Position numbers and translations under genes: made by a program | Assembly: GCF_040958095.1 (NCBI RefSeq) | Contig: NC_091176.1 | Coordinates: 43,942,593-44,006,592 of the forward strand | DNA from: Procambarus clarkii | Lineage: Eukaryota; Arthropoda; Malacostraca; Decapoda; Cambaridae | Direction of reading: 5' to 3' | DNA length: 64,000 nucleotides | In this document: positions 1 through 11,683 of the stretch, one piece after another | Layout of the letters: every line of letters starts with the position of its first letter | How positions within the stretch are numbered: position 1 is the first letter of the stretch | The notes under the pieces: model-generated | Told to the model about the DNA's origin: nothing | Seen by the model: the letters and a program-made list of their open reading frames with translations, nothing else | Databases searched by the model: none

Positions 1-463
1 NNNNNNNNNNNNNNNNNNNNNNNNNNNNNNNNNNNNNNNNNNNNNNNNNNNNNNNNNNNNNNNNNNNNNNNNNNNNNNNNNNNNNNNNNNNNNNNNNNNN
101 NNNNNNNNNNNNNNNNNNNNNNNNNNNNNNNNNNNNNNNNNNNNNNNNNNNNNNNNNNNNNNNNNNNNNNNNNNNNNNNNNNNNNNNNNNNNNNNNNNNN
201 NNNNNNNNNNNNNNNNNNNNNNNNNNNNNNNNNNNNNNNNNNNNNNNNNNNNNNNNNNNNNNNNNNNNNNNNNNNNNNNNNNNNNNNNNNNNNNNNNNNN
301 NNNNNNNNNNNNNNNNNNNNNNNNNNNNNNNNNNNNNNNNNNNNNNNNNNNNNNNNNNNNNNNNNNNNNNNNNNNNNNNNNNNNNNNNNNNNNNNNNNNN
401 NNNNNNNNNNNNNNNNNNNNNNNNNNNNNNNNNNNNNNNNNNNNNNNNNNNNNNNNNNNNNNN
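1..463. other. Assembly gap (N)
   Basis: 463 undetermined bases. The sequence immediately to its right belongs to a duplicated block carrying many single-base insertions, so this contig end may be of lower quality. Confidence 1.
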
Positions 464-756
464 GCAGGGTGGACGAGGCAAAGGAGATGGGGCAGAGGAA
501 GAGGGGCCGAAGCAGAGGGGACGAGGCACAGGGTGAGAGTAGTAGGGGCAGGGGGTGGAGGAAAGGGGGGTAGAGGCAGAATGACAGTGGCAAAGAGGCA
601 GAGGCAGACGGGCAGTGGCATTGGGGCAGAGGCAGAGGGGCAGTGACAGAGGGGCCATGTCAGATATGCCGAGGTAGAGGGGCAGAGGCAGAGTGGACGA
701 GGCAAAGGAGAATGGGCAGAGGAAGAGGGGCCGAAGCAGAGGGGAGGAGGAAGAGA
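464..756. repeat. G-rich minisatellite, copy 1
   Basis: Irregular tandem repeats built on GGCAGAGG / GAGGGGCC words. Essentially the same block recurs at 6778-7070 in the same context, directly followed by a CR1 3' tail. Open frames through it come from the purine-rich composition and are not genes. Confidence 0.9.
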
Positions 757-3700
757 GAACATAAGAACATAAGAACAAAGATAACTGCAGAAGGCCTATT
801 GGCCCATACATAAGAACATAAGAACAAAGTCAACTGCAGAAGGCCTATTGGCCCATAGGCAGCTCCAATCTATAACCACCCAATCTTACTCATATACTTG
901 TCCAACCTGCGCTTGAAACAATCGAGGGACCCCCACCTCCACAATGTTACGCGGCAATTGGTTCCACAAATCAATAACCCTAATACTGAACCAGTATTTA
1001 CCCAAGTCTTTCCTAAATCTAAACTTATCCAATTTATACCCATTGCTTTCGTGTTCTTGTCTTGTGTTGATACTTTTAATACCCTATTAATATCCCTCTT
1101 TGTTATGTCCATTCACCCACTTGTAAACCTCTATCATGTCACCCCTAACTCTTCGCCTTTCCAGTGAATGCAACTTAAGCTTTGTTAATCTTTCTTCATA
1201 TGAAAGATTTCTAATTTGGGGAATTAACTTAGTCATCCTACGCTGGACACGTTCAAGTGAATTTATATCCATTCTATAATATGACGACCAAAACTGAACT
1301 GCATAATCTAAATGGGGCCTAACTAGAGCAAGATATAGATTGAGAACCACACCAGGTGTCTTGTTACTAACGCTGCGATTAATAAATCCAAGTGTCCGAT
1401 TTGCCTTATTACGAACATTTATGCATTGATCCTTTTGTTTTAAATTCTTACTAATCATAACTCACAGATGCCTTTCGCAATTCCGACTTCGCAATCTCAA
1501 CACCATCTAGCTCGTATCTTGTAACTCTATCATCATTACCTAGCCTCAGAACTTTACATTTATCAGCATTAAACTGCATTTGCCAATCCTTTGACCATTT
1601 CAAAACCCTATCTAGATCAACTTGAAGTGATAGTGAGTCCTCCTCCGAATTAATTTCCCTACCGATTTTCGTATCATCGGCAAATTTGCAAATGTTGCTA
1701 CTCAAACCTGAATCTAAATCATTTATATATATTATAAACAACAGAGGGCCCAGGACAGAGCCCTGAGGTACTCCACTAACAACATTATCCCACTCTGACT
1801 TAACCCCCTTTATACTAACTCTCTGTTTCCTTTGGAATAGCCATGCCCTAATCCAAGTTAATATAGCACCCACAATACTTCTATTTTTTTAATCAGTCTT
1901 TCATGTGGCACTGTATCTAAAGCTTTGCTAAAGTCAAGGTACACATCACAATCCTTACCACTATCAACTGCCTCAACTATGCTAGAATAAAACGATAACA
2001 AATTTGTTAAACATGAACGGCCATTTATAAAACCATGTTGCGACTCAATTATTAATTTATGTTTTTCAAGATGAAGTACGAATTTTATTTGCTATTATAG
2101 ATTCGAGTAACTTTCCCACAATAGACGTTAGGCTAATTGGTCGATAGTTAGACTGCAAGTGATCTATCTCCTTTCTTAAAAACTGGTATCACATTAGCAA
2201 CTTTCCAAAACATCTGGCACTCTGCCTAACTCTATTGATTTATTAAATATGGTTGACAGTGGGTCACAAAGCCTCCTCTTTGCATTCTTTAAGCACCCTG
2301 GCAAACACTTCATCCGGCCCTGGGGATTTGTTTGGTTTGAGTTTTACTATTTGTTTAAGAACATCCTCCCTGGTAACTGCTAAAACTCGTCAACCTGTTC
2401 CTCGTCCCCACCCACATAGACTTGTTCGGCTGAAGGCATATTGTTAAGTTCCTCTTTAGTAAATACAGATACAAAATATTTATTAAAAATACTACTCATC
2501 TCTTCATCACTATCTGTTATTTGACCTGTCTCAGTTTTTAATGGACCTATCCTTTCCCTAGTCTTAGTACGATATAACTGAAAAAATCCCTTTAGGATTT
2601 GTCTTTGCTTGCCCTGCTATGCGAACTTCATAGTTTCTTTTTGCTTTCCTTATCTCTTTTTTAACATTTCTAACCAGTTGTACGAATTCCTGTTCTAAAG
2701 TGGACCTCCCCATTTTTAATCCTCTTGTACCAAGCTCTCTTTTTACCTATAAGGTTCTTCAAATTCTTTGTTATCCACTTTGGGTCATTAGTATTCGATC
2801 TATTCAATTTGTATGGTATACTACGTTCCTGTGCTTTGTTTAGAATATTCTTAAATAAGTTATATATTGAATCCACATCGAAATCCCCATTTAAGTCACC
2901 TATCGCTGGGTTCATGTCTCGCTCCAAGACCGGCCCACACCCCATACCCAAGACTTTCCAATCAATTTGCACTCAAAAAAATTTCTTAGGCTATTAAAAT
3001 CAGCTTTTAGAAAATCTGGCACTTTAACAGAATTTTCTCCTACAGGACTATTCCATTCTATGCTAAATCTGATTTCTTTGTGATCACTGTTCCCTAGCTC
3101 ACTCCCTATTTCGATGTCATTAATTTGTGTTTCCCTGTTAGTTAACACTAAATCTAAAATATTATTTTCCTGTGTTGGTTCCTTAATGTGTTGCGTAAGA
3201 AAGCAATCGTCAATTAATTCTAGAAAATCTTCTGCTTCACTATTCCCTGTTTTGTTCAACTAGTTTATTCCACTAAAATTAAAGTCACCCATTACGTAAA
3301 TACTGTTAGATCTAGATGCCCTAGATATTTCATCCCATAGATGCTTTGCTTCCATTCTGTCTAAATTTGGTGGCCTATATATAACTCCTATTATAATATT
3401 ATTTGCTTTTTCGTATAATTCTATCCAAATAGTTTCTGTGTGTGGCTCAGTGTTGATTCCCTCTATGAGACTACATTTCAAATTGTCCCTAACATATATG
3501 GCTACTCCCCCTCCTCGTCTAATTTATCTATCTGTGTGAAATAGTTTAAATCCATTTATTTGATATTCAGCTAATAGTTCTCTATTTTCTACATTCATCC
3601 ACGTTTCGGTAAGTGCAATAATATCTATTTTTTCTGTGCAGACAAGAGCATTTAATTCATTAATTTTATTTCTTAGACTTCTACTGTTAGTGTAATATAC

Positions 3701-3784
3701 CCTAAGTGAATTGTTATTTTGAGGCCCTTCTCTTTCCCTGATCATTTTGCCAATTCCTTTCTCCCACAAACACATACTTTTATT
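757..3784 (-). mobile_element. CR1-like LINE, 3' half (ORF2 broken), copy c1
   Basis: Reads on the - strand as linker, endonuclease C-half, reverse transcriptase and 3' end of a CR1-like non-LTR element. The 3' tail is the octamer AAGAACAT (seen on +) repeated, typical of CR1. RT landmarks are present in pieces (GVPQGSVLGP, FADDTKI, LDFSKA), but numerous 1-bp insertions break the frame, so no functional ORF2 remains. The tail segment is doubled at 757-860. The copy continues on the far side of the Penelope-like insertion at 5712-6720. Many of the indels are absent from the duplicate at 7071-9381. Confidence 0.9.
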
Positions 3785-4142
3785 CAGGCGATGAGTCACA
3801 ATAACGTGGCTGAAGTATGTTGACCAGACCACACACTAGAAATTGAAGGGACGACGACGTTTCGGTCCGTCCTGGACCATTCTCAAGTCGATTGTGATGA
3901 GGAGGTAGGGACAGGCAATAAATAGGCAAGAGAGAGCTGAGGAGGAAAGTCAGGTGTAGGGGATAGTAGTAATGAGAACTGCAGCAGGCCTATTGGGCCA
4001 TACGAGGCAGCTCCTATTATAACCACCGAAGGAGATAGAAATAGGAAAAAGAAGAGGATAGCAAGGGAGCGTAGAAGAAGACAATAAACAGAAAAAGGGA
4101 GAAGAAAAGGAAAGAGAAAGAAAGAAATGGAAGGGGGAAAGC

Positions 4143-5208
4143 TTATGTTAAGTCACGTTTGTTAGAAAGATTAGAGCATTTGAGTATATACTGTGAAAGG
4201 GAAGAGTCCACAGCAACAAAGCCAGGACTCAAGTTCATGTTGGGTACATTGTTTATAAGAGCCGATTCTACAAGACGGCGTCTGTGTAGAGTAGAGGCAG
4301 GAAAGATTATTTTGGAGGAAGACCAATCAATGGGATGATTAGAATCCCTCACATGGCAGAAGAGAGCATTGTTAGTGTCTGCAGACTTAACACTTCTCTT
4401 GTGTTCTTTAAGTCTGTCATTCAGTGTACGGCCAGTTTCGCCAAAGTATTGGAGAGGACAAGATGAACAGGAAATAGAGTAGACACCAGCAGCATTAGAA
4501 GCAGGAGGAGCAGTGTGAACTAGATTGCTACGAAGTGTGTTAGTTTGTCGAAAGGCGAGTTTAATGTCAAGAGGACGAAAGGTATTGGTAAAAGTTTTGA
4601 GTTCAGATATGAAGGGAAGGCATAGTACAGTGCTACTAGTGTTGGAAGCAGGTTTAGGATGAAAGAAATTTCGTTTAGCTTGAGAGTGGGCACAGTTGAT
4701 GAAATGCAAAGGATAACCAAGGCGAGAGAATGATTTGTAGATAAAGGCAATTTCAGAATCAAGAAACTGAGGGTCGCTGATGCGTAGAGCGCGGAGGAAG
4801 AGAGAGACGAGGACACTTCTTAACAGAAGGAGGATGGTAGGAAAAGAAGTGAATGTACATGCCACTATGCATGGGTTTACGGTAGACAGAGAAAGAGAAC
4901 CCAGACACAGAGCTGTGAACATGAACATCAAGAAAAGGAAGGAGGGAATTAGATTCCCACTTAACTTTGAAATGGATAGAAGGAGCCAGATTGTTAAGAG
5001 AGGCGAGGAAAGGCTGGAAAAGATTAAGGTCATGAGGCCATAAAGCAAAAATGTCATCAACATATCGAAGCCAGAGAGAGGGACGAGTATCAATAGAAGG
5101 AAGAAGAACAGTTTCGAAGTATTCCATGTAGAAATTAGCAAGAACAGGGGAGAGAGGGGAACCCATAGCGACGCCGAAAGTTTGAGTGTAATATTTACCG
5201 AAAGAAAG
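4143..5208 (-). pseudogene. Penelope-like RT / GIY-YIG endonuclease, truncated
   Basis: Reads from the RT fingers/palm (FGVAMGSPLSPVLANF, then the catalytic box LRYVDDIFALW near 5060-5080) into the C-terminal GIY-YIG nuclease. The nuclease motifs are GVYSISC around 4480, YFGETGR around 4445, RLKEH, an NHPIDW segment and the Glu of RRLVESALI. The protein would copy its RNA into DNA primed at a nick made by the GIY-YIG domain. The N-terminal RT is missing because the element starts inside the palm, and a frameshift near 4820 separates RT from endonuclease. Residues before the palm on the same open frame come from the inverted repeat, not from the protein. It is not functional as it stands. Confidence 0.88.
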
Positions 5209-5695
5209 AATCTTTCCTGCCTCTACTCTACACAGACGCCGTCTTGTAGAATCGGCTCTTATAAACAATGTACCCAACATGAACTTGAGTCCTGGCTTTG
5301 TTGCTGTGGACTCTTCCCTTTCAAAGTATATACTCAAATGCTCTAATCTTTCTAACAAACGTGACTTAACATAAGCTTTCCCCCTTCCATTTCTTTCTTT
5401 CTCTTTCCTTTTCTTCTCCCTTTTTCTGTTTATTGTCTTCTCCTACGCTCCCTTGCTATCCTCTTCTTTTTCCTATTTCTGTCTCCTTCGGTGGTTATAA
5501 TAGGAGCTGCCTCGTATGGGCCAATAGGCCTGCTGCAGTTCTCATTACTACTATCCCCTACACCTGACTTTCCTCCTCAGCTCTCTCTTGCCTATTTATT
5601 GCCTGTCCCTACCTTCTCATCACAATCGACTTGAGAATGGTCCAGGACGGACCGAAACGTCGTCGTCCCTTCAATTTCTAGTGTGTGGTCTGGTC
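5209..5695. repeat. Inverted copy of Penelope 3' region
   Basis: Reverse complement of 3820-4308, covering the endonuclease C-terminus plus 3' UTR. The arms match closely over about 490 bp and flank the RT/endonuclease coding segment. Near 5500-5530 both arms carry a short segment resembling the CR1 tail motif (GGCCAATAGGCCT), suggesting shared or captured tail sequence. Confidence 0.9.
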
Positions 5696-5711
5696 AACAC
5701 ATACTTTTATT

Positions 5712-6720
5712 ATCTCCTTCCTCCAAATCAATTCCCATACCTCTATCTACTAACAGTTTAAACCCAAACAAACACCTCTAACCACTTCTTTCAACGAGTT
5801 CGCAACAGCAACAACCCCAGCTCTCGATAGATGCACCCCATCACGAGCATACATTTCATTTCTTCCATAGAAGTGTTCCCAGTTGTCTATGAAAGATATT
5901 ACATTTGATTTGCAATATCTTTCCAGTCGGCAATTGACACCAGGTGCCCTCGACATCCATTCATTTCCCACTCCCTTTCTTGGAAGAATGCCACATATGA
6001 TCGGGATTCCTCCCTTGCTCCTAACTAATTCAATGGCTGTCCTGAATCTCTGTATTAGTTCCTCACTCCTAACTCGTCCAACATCATTACCCCCTGCACT
6101 AATACAAATAATGGGTTTGTTTCCATTTCCCGTCATAATATCATTCATGTTTCCAACAATATCACCAATTCCAGCTCCCGGATAGCAAACCCTTAATCTG
6201 TTCCCCCTATCTCTGGCACAAAACGTTCTGTCTAAATACCTCACCTGGGAATCTCCCACAACCAAAATTCGCTTCGATTCTCCCTTTTCCTTTCGAGCAG
6301 TTTGAGGGACCTGTGCTTCAATGCTCCTCGTTACTTTGTCTTTGCCACCTCGTTGAACAACAGGTTCAACACAGCACTCGTCCTCTAATACGTCAAATGC
6401 GTTAAAAGTCCTTAGGTGTAGGCTATTAGTTGTCGGTTTTGCCAAGGTCTTCTTAAGACCCCTGTCTTTCACAACTTGCCAAGACGAGGGCTTCTTAATA
6501 CTGGACCCGTCAGTCCTTCTTAATGAAGTCCTGTCAACACTGGCCTCCTTCGTTTCCTCCCGAAGTCTCAGCCGTCGTACCTCCTCCCGCAGGGAATCTA
6601 TCTCTTCTCTCAGAGCTCCAACCAGACTCACCAAATCCTTCACTAATCCTTCCATTATTGCAATAATAATGTTATTAGAATCGGAGCTCCAGCTAACACA
6701 ACCTCTCACTGTGACTGCAC
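5712..6720 (-). mobile_element. CR1-like LINE, 5' part of copy c1
   Basis: Continuation of the CR1 copy split by the Penelope-like element. It contains ORF1 and a short 5' leader. The boundary at GTGCAGTCACAGTGAGAGG (read on -) is also the boundary of the copy ending at 25913, although the sequence outside differs (minisatellite here, RT fragment there). This suggests that the element's true 5' end, or its usual full-length start, lies here. Confidence 0.8.
5750..6655 (-). CDS. CR1 ORF1 protein, coiled coil plus SGNH esterase (type A)
   Basis: Intact 301-aa ORF, taking the ATG at 6655. The frame is open upstream but has no other ATG. The N-terminus (about 1-40) has a heptad-like leucine pattern (LVKDLVSLVGALREEIDSL) predicting a coiled coil. 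A Lys/Ser-rich linker follows. The C-terminal half is an SGNH/GDSL hydrolase with block I GDSQ (Ser nucleophile), block II Gly in PGAGIGD, block III GGND, and block V DGVHLS (Asp/His). Esterase-containing ORF1 proteins are a known CR1-group trait; they are thought to act as RNA chaperones with lipid- or membrane-related hydrolase activity. ORF2 should follow directly but is broken by the Penelope-like insertion, so this ORF1 is orphaned. It differs in the linker from the type B ORF1s at 15359, 18518 and 21729. Confidence 0.88.
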   Translation of the reverse strand: MEGLVKDLVSLVGALREEIDSLREEVRRLRLREETKEASVDRTSLRRTDGSSIKKPSSWQVVKDRGLKKTLAKPTTNSLHLRTFNAFDVLEDECCVEPVVQRGGKDKVTRSIEAQVPQTARKEKGESKRILVVGDSQVRYLDRTFCARDRGNRLRVCYPGAGIGDIVGNMNDIMTGNGNKPIICISAGGNDVGRVRSEELIQRFRTAIELVRSKGGIPIICGILPRKGVGNEWMSRAPGVNCRLERYCKSNVISFIDNWEHFYGRNEMYARDGVHLSRAGVVAVANSLKEVVRGVCLGLNC

Positions 6721-7070
6721 CGGAAATGCGCAGATGCTAAGGGTCAGAGGCAGAGGGGCCATGTCAGTGATGCCGAGGCAGGGTGGACGAGGCAAAGGAG
6801 ATGGGGCAGAGGAAGAGGGGCCGAAGCAGAGGGGACGAGGCACAGGGTGAGAGTAGTAGGGGCAGGGGGTGGAGGAAAGGGGGGTAGAGGCAGAATGACA
6901 GTGGCAAAGAGGCAGAGGCAGACGGGCAGTGGCATTGGGGCAGAGGCAGAGGGGCAGTGACAGAGGGGCCATGTCAGATATGCCGAGGTAGAGGGGCAGA
7001 GGCAGAGTGGACGAGGCAAAGGAGAATGGGCAGAGGAAGAGGGGCCGAAGCAGAGGGGAGGAGGAAGAGA
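6721..7070. repeat. G-rich minisatellite, copy 2
   Basis: Same GGCAGAGG-type array as 464-756, here complete on its left side where it abuts the 5' end of the CR1 copy. Open frames on the - strand (Pro/Leu/Ser/Cys-rich) reflect composition only. Confidence 0.9.
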
Positions 7071-9381
7071 GAACATAAGAACATAAGAACAAAGATAACT
7101 GCAGAAGGCCTATTGGCCCATACATAAGAACATAAGAACAAAGTCAACTGCAGAAGGCCTATTGGCCCATAGGCAGCTCCAATCTATAACCACCCAATCT
7201 TACTCATATACTTGTCCAACCTGCGCTTGAAACAATCGAGGGACCCCCACCTCCACAATGTTACGCGGCAATTGGTTCCACAAATCAATAACCCTAATAC
7301 TGAACCAGTATTTACCCAAGTCTTTCCTAAATCTAAACTTATCCAATTTATACCCATTGTTTCGTGTTCTGTCTTGTGTTGATACTTTTAATTCCCTATT
7401 AATATCCTCTTTGTTATGTCCATTCACCCGCTTGTAAACCTCTATCATGTCACCCCTAACTCTCCGCCTTTCCAGTGAATGCAACTTAAGCTTTGTTAAT
7501 CTTTTTTCATATGAAAGATTTCTAATTTGGGGAATTAACTTAGTCATCCTACGCTGGACACGTTCAAGTGAATTTATATCCATTCTATAATATGACGACC
7601 AAAACTGAACTGCATAATCTAAATGGGGCCTAACTAGAGCAAGATATAGATTGAGAACCACACCAGGTGTCTTGTTACTAACGCTGCGATTAATAAATCC
7701 AAGTGTCCGATTTGCCTTATTATGAACATTTATGCATTGATCCTTTTGTTTTAAATTCTTACTAATCATAATTCCCAGATGCCTTTCGCAATCCGACTTC
7801 GCAATCTCAACACCATCTAGCTCGTATCTTGTAACTCTATCATCATTACCTAGCCTCAGAACTTTACATTTATCAGCATTAAACTGCATTTGCCAATCCT
7901 TTGACCATTTCAAAACCCTATCTAGATCAACTTGAAGTGATAGTGAGTCCTCCTCCGAATTAATTTCCCTACCGATTTTCGTATCATCGGCAAATTTGCA
8001 AATGTTGCTACTCAAACCTGAATCTAAATCATTTATATATATTATAAACAACAGAGGGCCCAGGACAGAGCCCTGAGGTACTCCACTAACAACATTATCC
8101 CACTCTGACTTAACCCCCTTTATACTAACTCTCTGTTTCCTTTGGAATAGCCATGCCCTAATCCAAGTTAATATAGCACCCACAATACTTCTATTTTTTT
8201 AATCAGTCTTTCATGTGGCACTGTATCTAAAGCTTTGCTAAAGTCAAGGTACACATCACAATCCTTACCACTATCAACTGCCTCAACTATGCTAGAATAA
8301 AACGATAACAAATTTGTTAAACATGAACGGCCATTTATAAAACCATGTTGCGACTCAATTATTAATTTATGTTTTTCAAGATGAAGACGAATTTTATTTG
8401 CTATTATAGATTCGAGTAACTTTCCCACAATAGACGTTAGGCTAATTGGTCGATAGTTTGATGCAAGTGATCTTTCTCCTTTCTTAAAAACTGGTATCAC
8501 ATTAGCAACTTTCCAAAACTCTGGCACTCTGCCTGACTCTATTGATTTATTAAATATGGTTGACAGTGGGTCACAAAGCTCTTCTTTGCATTCTTTAAGC
8601 ACCCTGGCAAACACTTCATCCGGCCCTGGGGATTTGTTTGGTTTGAGTTTTACTATTTGTTTAAGAACATCCTCCCTGGTAACTGCAAAACTCGTCAACC
8701 TGTTCTCGTCCCCACCCACATAGACTTGTTCGGCTGAAGGCATATTGTTAAGTTCCTCTTTAGTAAATACAGATACAAAATATTTATTAAAAATACTACT
8801 CATCTCTTCATCACTATCTGTTATTTGACCTGTCTCAGTTTTTAATGGACCTATCCTTTCACTAGTCTTAGTACGATATAACTGAAAAAACCCTTTTGGA
8901 TTTGTCTTTGCTTGCCCTGCTATGCGAACTTCATAGTTTTTTTTCCTTTCCTTATCTCTTTTTTAACATTTATACCAGTTGTACGAATTCCTGTTCTAAA
9001 GTGGGCTCCCCATTTTTAATCCTCTTGTACCAAGCTCTCTTTTTACCTATAAGGTTCTTCAAATTCTTTGTTATCCACTTTGGGTCATTAGTATTCGATC
9101 TATTCAATTTGTATGGTATACTACGTTCCTGTGCTTTGTTTAGAATATTCTTAAATAAGTTATATATTGAATCCACATCGAAATCCCCATTTAAGTCACC
9201 TATCGCTGGGTTCATGTCTCGCTCCAAGACCGGCCCACACCCCATACCCAAGACTTTCCAATCAATTTCACTCAAAAAATTTCTTAGGCTATTAAAATCA
9301 GCTTTTCGAAAATCTGGCACTTTAACAGAATTTTCTCCTACAGGACTATTCCATTCTATGCTAAATCTGATTTCTTTATGA
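7071..9381 (-). mobile_element. CR1-like LINE, 5'-truncated copy c2
   Basis: Duplicate of 757-3080 with far fewer indels. From the octamer tail it runs through the ORF2 C-terminal domain and RT into the endonuclease-RT linker, ending at the SDHKEIRF region, where it joins another CR1 3' end. It lacks ORF1 and most of the endonuclease. Confidence 0.9.
7200..9320 (-). pseudogene. CR1 ORF2 remnant (reverse transcriptase)
   Basis: Three long open segments cover the RT. 7200-8183 holds the thumb and C-terminal domain and includes GVPQGSVLGP and FADDTKI. 8168-8803 holds fingers and palm (SPGPDEVF, NYRPISLTS, a YLDFSKALD box). 8970-9320 is the linker. They are split by frameshifts near 8175 (LGIGG region deleted) and around 8900-8970. 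There is also a one-residue deletion in the catalytic box (one Val fewer before YLDF) and an F-to-L change in the following FSKAFD. Compared with the intact ORF2 at 12411-15347, this copy cannot encode a complete polymerase. Confidence 0.85.
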
Positions 9382-9516
9382 TCATACGAGGCAGCTCCTT
9401 ATATAACCACCCAATCCCACTCATATACTTGTCCAACCCGCGCTTGAAACAATTGAGGGACCCCACATCCACCACGTTACGCGGCAATTGGTTCCACAAA
9501 TCAACAACCCTGTTAC
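9382..9516 (-). mobile_element. CR1 3'-end fragment
   Basis: 135-bp piece covering the last codons of ORF2 and the start of the 3' UTR. It lacks its own octamer tail and is followed by the tail of the next CR1 copy. Confidence 0.8.
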
Positions 9517-11683
9517 ATAATAACATAAGAACAAAGGCAACTGCAGAAGGCCTATTGGCCCATACGAGGCAGCTCCTATTTATAACCACCCAATCCCACT
9601 CATATACATGTCCAACCCATGCTTGAAACAATCGAGGGGACCCCACCTCCACAATGTTACGCGGCAATTGGTTCCAGAAATCAACAACCCTGTTACTGAA
9701 CCAGTATTTACCCAAGTCTTTCCTAAATCTAAACTTATCCAATTTATACCCATTGTTTCGTGTTCTGTCTTGTGTTGATACTTTTAATACCCTATTAATA
9801 TCCCCTTTGTTATGTCCATTCACCCACTTGTAAACCTCTATCATGTCACCCCTAACTCTTCGCCTTTCCAGTGAATGCAACATAAGCTTTGCTAATCTTT
9901 CTTCATATGAAAGATTTCTAATTTGGGGAATTAACTTAGTCATCCTACGCTGGACACGTTCAAGTGAATTTATATCCATTCTATAATATGGCGACCAAAA
10001 CTGAACTGCATAATCTAATAGGGGTCTAACTAGAGCAAGATATAGCTTGAGAACCACACCAGGTGTCTTGTTACTAACGCTGCGATTAATAAATCCTGTC
10101 GGAAAATCCGACACCATTTATTATAACATACAGACAGATAATAATTGCTGTATTGTATAAACAAGTTAACCATAGAAAACGTAACTTGTAGTGGAATTTC
10201 CGTCTATAGAAAACGGGATATCATCACCACATACTATTATAATTCACCACCTATTATGGTGGGAATTATTCTTAAATACATTAGTCTTTGGACTTTACCA
10301 TCATAAAAACATCTCAAATAAATTAACTTAATTATCAATATTAAGGTAGAGTAAATGTGACCCTTCTATCACTTTCTGTCATCTGGACAATGTAAGCCAG
10401 GCGTCAGTGAGAGAGGAAGGGGCAGCCATTGTTGTTGTCACCTCCGAGACGCGTGGAGCAAATTCGGCTCCTATTATATCTGGACAATGTCGGCCAGTAG
10501 CGTCAGTAGTATGGAGTGTTAGACATTGTCCTTGTTTATACTAGACAAGAGAGGCTCACGGGAGCAAATACGGCTCCTGTTAATTTTACTTGGACGAAAT
10601 GTTATGGAAACCAAAGGTGTACCATCTTCAACACGCTGTCTACAAATTCAAGTTAAGTGTCTATCCGAAACCCGTTTATCATTCATTTATGGCCATTAAT
10701 GTCAGGATATAGGGTGACCCGGTTAGAACACGAAATCGCCTCAAACTAAAGGTAATTAGCCCAGGTCTTCATTGTTCCATGTACAGTGTTCTCTGATATA
10801 CCTGTCATATATAGCAATCTGGCTTTACAGCTAGCGCCCTTTTAACAGGTCAAGACGAGGAAGCATGCTTTGTGCATCAGTTACCAGGGTGATGGAAGCT
10901 ACCTCAAAGAGGGAAAATGTGGTGTCTACAACCTAGTTATACCTGGTGGACTAGGCTTGCTGTACTATAAGATAAGGAACCTCTTCAATGTATGTAGTCT
11001 AATACTGTAGTTTGATTGGCTGCATATATATAAATTTAATAAACCCCCCTAATGTGTAGAGGATCGATTTGTGAGATTATGAGATTATTGCAGAAATACA
11101 GTCCACTTATCACTATACAAATTGCTATCGAAGTATATAAATTAACGTAAATATAAATTCATATAAATTAAATAAATATTAATCTCACAGGTCGGTTCCC
11201 ACAAATCCAAGTGTCCGATTTGCCTTATTACGAACATTTATGCATTGATCATTTTGTTTTAAATTCTTACTAATCATAACTCCCTTTCGAAATCTGACTT
11301 CGCAATCTCAACACCATCTAGCTCGTATCTTGTAACTCTATCATCAATACCTAACCTCAGAACTTTACATTTATCAGCATTAAACTGCATCTGCCAATCC
11401 TTTGACCATTTCAAAACCCTATCTAGATCAACTTGAAGTGATAGTGAGTCCTCCACCGAATTAATTTCCCTACCGATTTTCGTATCATCGGCAAATTTGC
11501 AAATGTTGCTACTCATACGGGTGGGGACGAGGACAGATTGATGAGTTTAACAGTTACTAGGGAGGATGTTCTTAAACAAATAGTAAAACTCAAACCAAAC
11601 AAATCCCCAGGGCCGGATGAAGTGTTTGCCAGGGTTCTTAAAGAATGCAAAGAGGTGCTTTGTGACCCACTGTCAACCATATT
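9517..11683 (-). mobile_element. CR1 copy c3 with 5' inversion, split by a solo LTR
   Basis: The - strand parts are 9517-10096 and 11204-11515 (ORF2 C-terminal domain up to the FADDTKI palm motif). They are separated by the LTR insertion at 10097-11203. At 11516-11518 the sequence switches to + strand CR1 (11519-11683, encoding GGDEDRL through DPLSTI). That segment lies further 5' in the element and is inverted relative to the rest. This is the signature of twin-primed reverse transcription. No functional ORF remains. Confidence 0.85.
10097..11203 (+). mobile_element. Solo LTR (about 1.1 kb) inside CR1
   Basis: Begins TGTCGG and ends CCCACA, and is flanked by AATCC at 10092-10096 and 11204-11208 (5-bp target duplication). 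The CR1 sequence is continuous once it is removed. It contains a TATA-like TATATATAAA followed by AATAAA near 11037 and an A/T-rich 3' end. It has no coding capacity, as expected when two LTRs recombine and delete the interior. The family is not identified. It is unrelated by eye to the BEL and Gypsy LTRs elsewhere in the window. Confidence 0.82.

Larger units (their letters stand above)
3785..5695 (-). mobile_element. Penelope-like retroelement inserted in CR1
   Basis: A 1,911-bp insertion flanked by a 16-bp direct repeat (AACACATACTTTTATT at 3769-3784 and 5696-5711). The uninterrupted CR1 copies at 15300 and 24895 show the empty site with a single copy. It encodes, on the - strand, the C-terminal part of a Penelope RT and a GIY-YIG endonuclease. 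About 490 bp of its 3' region is present again in inverted orientation at the truncated 5' side (3820-4308 versus 5209-5695), an arrangement known for this class. The extreme 3' end (3785-3819) is present only once. Confidence 0.92.

Noticed and set aside
6706..7125. Pro/Leu/Cys-rich secreted-like proteins on -
   Set aside because: Composition of the G-rich minisatellite. The same frames recur only because the block is duplicated.
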